A DNA stretch of 64,000 nucleotides, taken from NCBI GenBank assembly GCA_963966185.1, contig CAWZYM010000007.1:320001-384000 (forward strand), in the 5' to 3' direction. Positions 48,470-64,000 of the stretch are shown here, one piece after another (position 1 is the first letter of the stretch; every line of letters begins with the position of its first letter). Under the pieces are notes generated by a model. That model had not been told where the DNA came from. It ran no database searches and worked only from the letters and a program-made list of their open reading frames with translations. The stretch is from Rhabditoides inermis (taxonomy: Eukaryota > Nematoda > Chromadorea > Rhabditida > Rhabditidae). The translations under genes and the position numbers were made by a program.

Positions 48470-51400
48470 GAATCTCTATTTCCAGCACGCCGACTACACG
48501 GCTCCTCACTCACTTGAGACGATGGCGCTGACCTTTGGAACAGTCATGTTCTCCTATGGAGGACACGTGGCGTTCCCCACCATTCAGGTAATCTTAAATA
48601 TTTGAATTTTAAATAACCTTTGTATTGTTGATTGTTTAGATGGATATGAAGCGCCCCGCAGAATTTTGGAAGAGCGTCTATTTCACGTTCAGCTGTGAGT
48701 GGGGCGGGAATGGCGAGATAGCGATACGTATCACACGCCTGGTTAGCTCAGTCGGTAGAGCACCAGACTCTTAATCTGGTTGTCGCGGGTTCGAGCCCCG
48801 CATCGGGCTTATCTTTTTGCTTATTTGTATATGAATCTACGATGCTGTTTTGATCAATTTAACGTTAGAAAAACTACATAATATATTATTTTAGTTCTTT
48901 TCATCATCATGTTCACACCGGTGTCGGTATTCGGGTATTACGTCTACGGGAATAGTATGACCGACACGATCATCAACTCAATTCAAGTAAGTCAAATGAA
49001 CATCAACTTATAGTTCCACACTTCTACGATCTCTCTCTCTCACTCTCTCCCTTCCTCCCTCCCTCTCTCTCTCTCTCGTTCCTTTCCATTCGGGCGCCTG
49101 CTCCCGGATGGAAGGGAATCTCCTGTCTGGCGTGGCATCCCATTTTCTAGTTTCATAATCAATCTATATCACATGTTCAAAATAAGTTATAGGTTACAAT
49201 TTACAATACACATTGTAGATGAACTGGATGCAGCAGGTGGTGTCTGTGATGATGACCATACATGTGGTCACCTCTTATATCATCATCGGCTCACCCCTGG
49301 CACAGGGAGTGGAGAGCATGTTCAACACTCCTGAAAGTAGGGAGAGAGAGAGAGAGAGGGAGAGAGAGAGGGAGAGAGGGGAGGGGGGAGAGGGAGAGAG
49401 AGAGAGGGGGGGGGGGAGAGAGAGACTTTCTAGCGTTCTCTTCCCGCCGCTTTCTTGTTCGCTCGGGTCTACTCTGGTTCACCGTCTTCGTTGCGCTCTC
49501 CGTGCCGCGATTCGGAGTCATACTCGATCTGGTGAGGCGTACGAACTGTACGAAACACGAAGAGTACGAATGTACGAATATTGTAATATCATCAGGTCGG
49601 CGGCTCGTTCAGTACGTCCATAGCACTCATATGGCCGGGTCTATTCTACCTGCTCTTATCAGCTGGTGGGTTGAGGGAGAGAGGGAGGGGATAGAGAGGG
49701 GGAAAGAGAGAAAGAGGGAGAGAGGGAGAAAAAGAGGGAGAGAGAGGGAGGGAGAGGGATTGATTGAAATGATTTATCTCAAATCGTACGGCATTGGGGG
49801 AGTTTGGAGTTTATCTTGGGTAATTGGCAAATGACTTGGGTCCGGCCGCGTCCGTCGTTGGTCCCTCAGCAGCAGAAGCTTGGTCGCAGCATCCTCGAGG
49901 CGTCGGGCGAACGGGGCGGCGGCCGGCTGTATCGCGCACTATCGGACAGCTCTCTTGGTCCCCTTGTCGCGGGGAGAGAGACAGCCCTACACGAGTACAG
50001 TATCAGTGTTGTATTGTGACATGACCAGATTGCATATCTCACTGCCCAACTTCTCGCTGTAGTCGGGTTCTCTCGTATCTGTCTTTGTATCTCGCAATCA
50101 TCTTCAGTGCCTTTTCTGGTCTAGTATTTCCATATTTTGGGTTGTAACTCTCCCCCAATGTATGCAAGTAATATATAGCTTTTGAAAACTCAAGAGTCTC
50201 GCATTGGATCTGACTAATCAAGTCATTCCACTCCGTCTTTGGAATTCCAAGAGCTTTCATCGCACTATCATTATCTTTCCAATAGTCACCGAGAGAACTG
50301 ACAAGGAAAGGGTGAAGAGACACTTTGTATCCCAACCCTTTATATGTTTCAGCAATACCAGTGTACTTATCGATCTTATCAGCAGCGGCGTTGTGGAATG
50401 ACTCGATTCCCTTTCCAAAAGAGACACGCACATCCACTATCACCACTTCTTTTTCACTCTCTCTTTTTAGCACAATGTCAGGGCGGAGGTTTCCTCCATC
50501 TATCGCATTGCGCGTATCAGTCTCAATCCAAGCATTTTGATTCACTGCGCTCTTTTCCGCAGCAGCCACTATTATGTCTTGAATGTTGTTATGCCTGTCC
50601 GTCACTCCCGTTTTCAAATGAGCTTCACACCCATTGAGCACGTGAGCAAGCGTCTCAATCTTTCTCTCGTTGCACACAGAGCACATCTTGTCTGATTCTG
50701 CATTCTTCGAATTGAATCTCGATCCTTTCAGAGGAAGATTATCGAGCAATGCTCGGTGTCTCCACTCAATCGCACTCTCAGTTACTGCCTGCGGCAATTT
50801 GCCTCGCAGAATTTTCACAATTCGATTGTCTTGCACAAACATGTCAAAATTGTTTCCGATCATCGAATATTCGGTACTCATTCTCTCAATGTTGCACTCG
50901 TCCAGCGCACACGTGATTCTCCGTTTGAGGAGATGTTTCATCTTCCTATCAGTTATCGATTTTTTGCTGGCTGGGGTTGCTTGCATTTCAACCACCAGCT
51001 CACCATTCACACATTTCACATCGAAAACGTGCATTGTCTTTCTGAAGTGTCGCACCGCCTCTCGGCAGTTGCGCATCACATTTGTCCGGCTACCGTATGA
51101 CCCGATACGGTATCCCAACTGCTCATCATTCAAATAGCGTGCACACATCTCTTTCTTATCAAGCGTGATTGCCTCTTGCACTCCAATCCAAGTTACTGAA
51201 ATGTATTCCAGAAGATTCCAAAACACATTCTTTATATAGTCATCGTCCGACCACAACAGCTTCATTGTCGTGTTGGGAGAGGGAGAGAGAGAGGGAGAGA
51301 GAGAGGAATAGAGAGAGAGATAGAGATAAAGAGAGAGAGAGACACACAGAGAGAGACTTGCAGGCGAAAAGAAGCGCGAAGAGCAGCTAGTGAGTGGAGA

Positions 51401-51825
51401 GAAGGTGGATGAGGAGGACACTGTCAAAGCGGGATGGAAAGAGTGAGTGGAATACAGTGTTTTGTTAAGTCTCATCGAAACACCCCCGAATGTCCTTGAA
51501 GCACTTCGGAATTGCCTTTCGAATCGCCCCCAGAACACTCCCATTTCGGAATTGCATTCGGAACACTCGCTAACACTACCGAACACTTCGGAATGCTTTG
51601 CTATACCTACGAAACATTTCGGAACTTCTTCCGAAGAGACTAACCACACCTTTATTAACGAGCAGCGTAGAGAGCTCTTCGAATGCGCATTTGATGCGTT
51701 GGTTTTTGTGAACTGATTTTTTTTTGTGACAGATTGTCACGATCATAAATAATTTCAGTATGTTCACATACAACCCACCCCTCGTCGTTGCTGCTATCTC
51801 ACTTGTCACTCTTCTAGGAATTTGC

Positions 51826-51870
<45 letters not shown>

Positions 51871-52178
51871 AAGAGAGAGAGAGATAAGAGAGAGAGAGAG
51901 GAGAGAGAGAGATCCTTCAGGCGGCATCTGCGCAACCTCCACCGCCTTCATCAAACTACTCGGCGCCGAATTCGAGGCGCCTTGCTATGTACAGGTGATC
52001 AATCAATCAATCAATCGATAAATCTGTTTACGTGTAGTGATCTCTCTGTTTCCAGCTGTTCACATCTCGCGGTCTCTCCCTGAGCGATGCGGGCGGCACA
52101 GTCAACTGCTGTGGCGTTGGCAAGAACGTCTCCGTGTGGCCGGACGCGGACGTGCGCGCGTATTGCGCGCGGCACTAG
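46393..52178 (+). CDS. Amino-acid transporter 1 (SLC36/AVT-like, Aa_trans family)
   Basis: Eighteen exons, 515 aa: 46393-46402, 46606-46703, 46912-47017, 47578-47669, 47713-47771, 47814-47955, 48043-48113, 48255-48345, 48486-48587, 48640-48694, 48895-48986, 49219-49336, 49434-49531, 49596-49665, 51364-51442, 51759-51826, 51921-51994, 52056-52178. The fold is a ~10-11 TM amino-acid/auxin permease. TM1 holds [19 protein letters not shown] (residues about 54-72); later marks are [25 protein letters not shown] and [17 protein letters not shown]. The C-terminus ends [11 protein letters not shown]. Such proteins move neutral amino acids, often with protons, at plasma or lysosomal membranes; the substrate here is unknown. 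Exon 1 (10 bp) is inferred from phase and may be wrong. The donor at 47018 is GC, not GT. Confidence 0.88.
48737..48809 (+). tRNA. tRNA-Lys (anticodon CTT)
   Basis: A 73-nt cloverleaf lies in transporter 1 intron 10, same strand. The D arm contains TAGCTCAGTCGGTAGAGCA, the anticodon stem CCAGA/TCTGG encloses CTCTTAA with anticodon CTT, the T arm is GCGGG-TTCGAGC-CCCGC, and the acceptor stem GCCTGGT pairs with ATCGGGC (two G-U pairs). A T-run (CTTATCTTTTT) follows as a pol III terminator. The discriminator base is T, not the usual G of tRNA-Lys. Transporter 2 has no tRNA in the matching intron. Confidence 0.93.
49780..51266 (-). mobile_element. 5'-truncated R2/NeSL-like non-LTR retrotransposon with RLE endonuclease
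   Basis: A long frame (51265 down to the stop at 50039) encodes the C-terminal part of a reverse transcriptase of the restriction-enzyme-like-endonuclease class: a post-RT helical region ([16 protein letters not shown]), a zinc knuckle CSVC...HVLNGC (C-x2-C-x9-H-x4-C), then the PD-(D/E)xK-type endonuclease with RPDIVLK, about 12 residues, [10 protein letters not shown]. The RT catalytic region is missing. The frame has no stops, so the insertion is fairly young. About 250 bp of 3' UTR follow. It lies antisense inside transporter 1 intron 14, next to GA runs on both sides. The 3' boundary is approximate. Confidence 0.85.
51463..51650. mobile_element. MITE-family copy in transporter 1 intron 15
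   Basis: The ends read TTAAGTCTCATCGAAAC and TTCCGAAGAGACTAACCACA, imperfect inverted repeats of the GGTGCGGTCAGTCTCTTCG family. Between them are many short CATTCGGAACACT and CACTTCGGAAT words. Confidence 0.55.
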
Positions 52179-52414
52179 CGCGCGCAACTCGTCACACTCG
52201 ATAACAACACATTGTTTTAGCCGTTTCTTTCCGCGACTCTCATTGGAAAGCGATTCGGGCGATAAATCACTTTGTGTAGGCAGTTTCGGGTCTGTACACA
52301 GCACACCATTACACAAACACAGCGGGCAGGAAACTTCGATGAAAAATATGGTCTGTCGCTCGCCCGCCGTCATTCGCATTTCGCGATCTCTTGCCGAACA
52401 AACATCACAACAAC
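52179..52414. other. Gap between transporter 1 and transporter 2
   Basis: There are 236 bp between the stop and the next ATG on the same strand. It holds a GCGCGC-rich hairpin just after the stop and CGATAAATCAC at about 52259 as a possible weak polyadenylation signal. The spacing allows a downstream operon position or an independent promoter. Confidence 0.35.
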
Positions 52415-58788
<6,374 letters not shown>

Positions 58789-58810
58789 TGATGGTTATGA
58801 ATCGAATAAG

Positions 58811-59072
58811 TAGCGGCCAGTCTCTTCGAAACTCCTTCGAAACACGATCAGACAGTATATAGCTCGCGCCAGAGCGATAGTTTTCGATCTACCTCTCTTT
58901 CGGTTCGAAATACGGTGCCATAACCGTCTGCCTCTCTTGATTTGCGCGCTATTGTCGAGAGCTGACTCTCCGTCTTCCTCTGATCTACCCCACTGCGCGC
59001 AACTTATTGCGAGCATAAAACTATATTTCGAATGCGTTTCGAAAGGACAGTTTCGAAGAGATTGACCACACC
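58811..59072. mobile_element. MITE-family copy split by a ~165-bp repeat (nested insertion)
   Basis: The outer ends are TAGCGGCCAGTCTCTTCGAA and TTTCGAAGAGATTGACCACA. Between them, at about 58856-59026, lies a copy of the dispersed repeat also seen at 14349 and 25206. It therefore inserted into the MITE after the MITE itself had arrived. Confidence 0.65.
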
Positions 59073-59340
59073 TTTATAATCAGATGTATATGAGGAGTGG
59101 AAGATATGATCATATCACGCACTGTGGTATTGATGATATCGTCGTGTACCGTACGCATTTGTTGTATAGTATGATATGATTTTGGATAGGTGATTGATTG
59201 ATTGATTAATTGATTGATTGATGATGGTTATGGATCGATTAGAATCAGATGTAAATAAGAAGTCGCAAACATATCACATACATATTTAATAAAGCATTGC
59301 CATTCATACATATAAAGCATCGCCGTTCGACGTTTGTGCC
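59073..59340. other. 3' flank of transporter 2 up to the satellite
   Basis: AT-rich, with a short ATTGATTGATTGATT run near 59190-59220 and AATAAA at about 59289, probably too far from the stop to serve transporter 2. No gene is seen. Confidence 0.4.
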
Positions 59341-62300
59341 GATAAGTGATTTCTATGCAGTCTCGAATGGCGCAGATGCAGTTGAAATCATGCAAATCAC
59401 AATTACCTGCTCAGTCGGAGATTGTGAGAAACAAAAACGAGGGAATAACGCAATCATTTGCCAGATCGTAGAAAAGACTCTGTTTATCATCTCTGATACG
59501 CAATAAGTGATTTCTATGCAGTCTCGGATGGCGCAGATGCAGTTGAAATCATGCAAATCACAATTACCTGCTCAGTCGGAGATTGTGAGAAACAAAAACG
59601 AGGGAATAACGCAATCATTTGCCAGATCGTAGAAAAGACTCTGTTTATCATCTCTGATACGCGATAAATGATTTCTATGCAGTCTCGGATGGCGCAGATG
59701 CAGTTGAAATCATGCAAATCACAATTACCTGCTCAGTCGGAGATTGTGAGAAACAAAAACGAGGGAATAACGCAATCATTTGCCAGATCGTAGAAAAGAC
59801 TCTGTTTATCATCTCTGATACGCGACAAGTGATTTCTATGCAGTCTCGGATGGCGCAGATGCAGTTGAAAGCATGCAAATCACAATTACCTGCTCAGTCG
59901 GAGATTGTGAGAAACAAAAACGAGGGAATAACGCAATCATTTGCCAGATCGTAGCAAAGACTCTGTTTTACATCTCTGATACGCGACTAGTGATTTCTAT
60001 GCAGTCTCGGATGGCGCAGATGCAGTTGAAAGCATGCAAATCCCAATTACCTGCTCAGTCGGAGATTGTGAGAAACAAAAACGAGGGAACAACGCAATCA
60101 TTTGCCAGATCGTAGAAAAGACTCTGTTTATCATCTCTGATACGCGACAAGTGATTTCTATGCAGTCTCGGATGGCGCAGATGCAGTTGAAATCATGCAA
60201 ATCACAATTACCTGCTCAGTCGGAGATTGTGAGAAACAAAAACGAGGGAATAACGCAATCATTTGCCAGATCGTAGAAAAGACTCTGTTTATCATCTCTG
60301 ATACGCGATAAGTGATTTCTATGCAGTCTCGGATGGCGCAGATGCAGTTGAAATCATGCAAATCACAATTACCTGCTCAGTCGGAGATTGTGAGAAACAA
60401 AAACGAGGGAATAACGCAATCATTTGCCAGATCGTAGAAAAGACTCTGTTTATCATCTCTGATACGCGATAAGTGATTTCTATGCAGTCTCGGATGGCGC
60501 AGATGCAGTTGAAATCATGCAAATCACAATTACCTGCTCAGTCGGAGATTGTGAGAAACAAAAACGAGGGAATAACGCAATCATTTGCCAGATCGTAGAA
60601 AAGACTCTGTTTATCATCTCTGATACGCGATAAGTGATTTCTATGCAGTCTCGGATGGCGCAGATGCAGTTGAAATCATGCAAATCACAATTACCTGCTC
60701 AGTCGGAGATTGTGAGAAACAAAAACGAGGGAATAACGCAATCATTTGCCAGATCGTAGAAAAGACTCTGTTTATCATCTCTGATACGCGATGAGTGATT
60801 TCTATGCAGTCTCGGATGGCGCAGATGCAGTTGAAATCATGCAAATCACAATTACCTGCTCAGTCGGAGATTGTGAGAAACAAAAACGAGGGAATAACGC
60901 AATCATTTTCCAGATCATAGAAAAGACTCTGTTTATCATCTCTGATACGCGATAAGTGATTTCTATGCAGTCTCGGATGGCGCAGATGCAGTTGAAATCA
61001 TGCAAATCACAATTACCTGCTCAGTCGGAGATTGTGAGAAACAAAAACGAGGGAATAACGCAATCATTTGCCAGATCGTAGAAAAGACTCTGTTTATCAT
61101 CTCTGATACGCGATAAGTGATTTCTATGCAGTCTCGGATGGCGCAGATGCAGTTGAAATCATGCAAATCACAATTACCTGCTCAGTCGGAGATTGTGAGA
61201 AACAAAAACGAGGGAATAACGCAATCATTTGCCAGATCGTAGAAAAGACTCTGTTTATCATCTCTGATACGCGATAAGTGATTTCTATGCAGTCTCGGAT
61301 GGCGCAGATGCAGTTGAAATCATGCAAATCACAATTACCTGCTCAGTCGGAGATTGTGAGAAACAAAAACGAGGGAATAACGCAATCATTTGCCAGATCG
61401 TAGAAAAGACTCTGTTTATCATCTCTGATACGCGATAAGTGATTTCTATGCAGTCTCGGATGGCGCAGATGCAGTTGAAATCATGCAAATCACAATTACC
61501 TGCTCAGTCGGAGATTGTGAGAAACAAAAACGAGGGAATAACGCAATCATTTTCCAGATCGTAGAAAAGACTCTGTTTATCATCTCTGATACGCGATAAG
61601 TGATTTCTATGCAGTCTCGGATGGCGCAGATGCAGTTGAAATCATGCAAATCACAATTACCTGCTCAGTCGGAGATTGTGAGAAACAAAAACGAGGGAAT
61701 AACGCAATCATTTGCCAGATCGTAGAAAAGACTCTGTTTATCATCTTTGATACGCGATAAGTGATTTCTATGCAGTCTCGGATGGCGCAGATGCAGTTGA
61801 AATCATGCAAATCACAATTACCTGCTCAGTCGGAGATTGTGAGAAACAAAAACGAGGGAATAACGCAATCATTTGCCAGATCGTAGAAAAGACTCTGTTT
61901 ATCATCTCTGATACGCGATAAGTGATTTCTATGCAGTCTCGGATGGCGCAGATGCAGTTGAAATCATGCAAATCACAATTACCTGCTCAGTCGGAGATTG
62001 TGAGAAACAAAAACGAGGGAATAACGCAATCATTTGCCAGATCGTAGAAAAGACTCTGTTTATCATCTCTGATACGCGATAAGTGATTTCTATGCAGTCT
62101 CGGATGGCGCAGATGCAGTTGAAATCATGCAAATCACAATTACCTGCTCAGTCGGAGATTGGAAGAAACAAAAACGAGGGAATAACGCAATCTTCTGCCA
62201 GATCGTAGAAAAGACTCTGTTTATCATCTCTGATACGCGATAAGTGATTTCTATGCAGTCTCGGATGGCGCAGATGCAGTTGAAATCATGCAAATCACAA

Positions 62301-64000
62301 TTACCTGCTCAGTCGGAGATTGTGAGAAACAAAAACGAGGGAATAACGCAATCATTTGCCAGATCGTAGAAAAGACTCTGTTTATCATCTCTGATACGCG
62401 ATAAGTGATTTCTATGCAGTCTCGGATGGCGCAGATGCAGTTGAAATCATGCAAATCACAATTACCTGCTCAGTCGGAGATTGTGAGAAACAAAAACGAG
62501 GGAATAACGCAATCATTTGCCAGATCGTAGAAAAGACTCTGTTTATCATCTTTGATACGCGATAAGTGATTTCTATGCAGTCTCGGATGGCGCAGATGCA
62601 GTTGAAAGCATGCAAATCACAATTACCTGCTCAGTCGGAGATTGTGAGAAACAAAAACGAGGGAATAACGCAATCATTTGCCAGATCGTAGAAAAGACTC
62701 TGTTTATCATCTTTGATACGCGATAAGTGATTTCTATGCAGTCTCGGATGGCGCAGATGCAGTTGAAAGCATGCAAATCACAATTACCTGCTCAGTCGGA
62801 GATTGTGAGAAACAAAAACGAGGGAATAACGCAATCATTTGCCAGATCGTAGAAAAGACTCTGTTTATCATCTCTGATACGCGATAAGTGATTTCTATGC
62901 AGTCTCGGATGGCGCAGATGCAGTTGAAATCATGCAAATCACAATTACCTGCTCAGTCGGAGATTGTGAGAAACAAAAACGAGGGAATAACGCAATCTTC
63001 TGCCAGATCGTAGAAAAGACTCTGTTTATCATCTCTGATACGCGATAAGTGATTTCTATGCAGTCTCGGATGGCGCAGATGCAGTTGAAATCATGCAAAT
63101 CACAATTACCTGCTCAGTCGGAGATTGTGAGAAACAAAAACGAGGGAATAACGCAATCATTTGCCAGATCGTAGAAAAGACTCTGTTTATCATCTCTGAT
63201 ACGCGATAAGTGATTTCTATGCAGTCTCGGATGGCGCAGATGCAGTTGAAATCATGCAAATCACAATTACCTGCTCAGTCGGAGATTGTGAGAAACAAAA
63301 ACGAGGGAATAACGCAATCATTTGCCAGATCGTAAAAAAGACTCTGTTTATCATCTCTGATACGCGATAAGTGATTTCTATGCAGTCTCGGATGGCGCAG
63401 ATGCAGTTGAAATCATGCAAATCACAATTACCTGCTCAGTCGGAGATTGGAAGAAACAAAAACGAGGGAATAACGCAATCTTCTGCCAGATCGTAGAAAA
63501 GACTCTGTTTATCATCTCTGATACGCGATAAGTGATTTCTATGCAGTCTCGGATGGCGCAGATGCAGTTGAAATCATGCAAATCACAATTACCTGCTCAG
63601 TCGGAGATTGTGAAAAACAAAAACGAGGGAATAACGCAATCATTTGCCAGATCGTAGAAAAGACTCTGTTTATCATCTCTGATACGCGATAAGTGATTTC
63701 TATGCAGTCTCGGATGGCGCAGATGCAGTTGAAATCATGCAAATCACAATTACCTGCTCAGTCGGAGATTGTGAGAAACAAAAACGAGGGAATAACGCAA
63801 TCATTTGCCAGATCGTAGAAAAGACTCTGTTTATCATCTCTGATACGCGATAAGTGATTTCTATGCAGTCTCGGATGGCGCAGATGCAGTTGAAATCATG
63901 CAAATCACAATTACCTGCTCAGTCGGAGATTGTGAGAAACAAAAACGAGGGAATAACGCAATCATTTGCCAGATCGTAGAAAAGACTCTGTTTATCATCT
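59341..64000. repeat. 161-bp satellite array, about 29 copies, continues past the right edge
   Basis: Units are nearly identical and exactly 161 bp apart (for example the word GCAGTCTCGGATGGCGCAG recurs at that spacing). Variants differ at a few sites: CATTTGCC or CTTCTGCC, GATTGTGAG or GATTGGAAG, GAAATCATG or GAAAGCATG. Each unit contains the octamer ATGCAAAT, except where its first base belongs to a variant. The repeated 67-codon frame on the minus strand cannot be a continuous gene because 161 is not a multiple of 3. Confidence 0.95.

Noticed and set aside
51266..51649. N-terminal extension of the retrotransposon frame up to 51649
   Set aside because: This part is a translation of a GA/CT run, a MITE copy and transporter 1 exon 15 on the opposite strand; the element's own sequence seems to begin near 51266.
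59353..63903. Series of identical 67-codon minus-strand frames that looks like a tandem gene family
   Set aside because: They are one frame of the 161-bp satellite; 161 is not a multiple of three, each frame is cut by the next unit, and both strands are equally open.

Overview
This is a eukaryotic window, and a nematode is the most likely source. The protein-coding genes are split into many small exons with GT-AG introns, often only 40-100 bp long. The families present (innexins, an HMBOX1-type atypical homeobox factor, a HYPK-like chaperone subunit, SLC36/AVT-type amino-acid transporters, a Ly-6-like secreted or GPI-type protein) fit a protostome, and the short introns with TTTCAG-like acceptors and close same-strand gene spacing fit a nematode. 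I rebuilt exon models by hand from splice sites, reading-frame phase and comparison between paralogues; no transcript evidence was available.

Layout. 1-572 (-): 5' part of a small multi-pass membrane protein gene that runs off the left edge. 1548-5075 (-): complete 11-exon HMBOX1/hmbx-1-like gene (495 aa). 5076-9399: no gene seen, many GA/CT runs. 9400-13129 (-) and 13649-17093 (+): two divergent innexin genes, 16 exons each, with identical intron positions and phases (405 and 409 aa). 17217-18287 (-): HYPK-like gene (99 aa). 18386-19437: an element with terminal inverted repeats. 19634-20220 (-): unrecognised 128-aa single-pass membrane protein. 21088-44860: about 23.8 kb made of nine head-to-tail Helitron-like elements of three families; every internal junction reads CTAG followed directly by the next 5' end. 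45175-46278 (+): Ly-6-like gene with an apparent 1-bp frameshift. 46393-52178 (+) and 52415-58788 (+): tandem pair of amino-acid transporter genes (515 and 481 aa). A tRNA-Lys(CTT) lies in one intron of the first copy and an antisense R2/NeSL-like retrotransposon remnant in another. 59341-64000: about 29 copies of a 161-bp satellite that continues past the right edge.

The most unusual signals are structural. (1) A Pack-type element at 53761-53932 has ~42-bp terminal inverted repeats flanking an antisense, nearly identical copy of exon 7 of the neighbouring paralogous transporter. (2) Exon/intron junctions are repeatedly duplicated in tandem inside introns, at both acceptors and donors, in at least six genes. 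(3) About twenty introns begin at the donor with a GA or CT microsatellite run, including one such intron in transporter 1 that transporter 2 lacks. (4) The tandem Helitron array carries internal minisatellites whose units resemble a Helitron 3' hairpin.

Functionally the window mixes membrane proteins (gap-junction channels, amino-acid transport, a Ly-6-like protein) with housekeeping and regulatory genes. Apart from the paralogue pairs, and a possible Ly-6/transporter operon, nothing shows that the genes act in one pathway.
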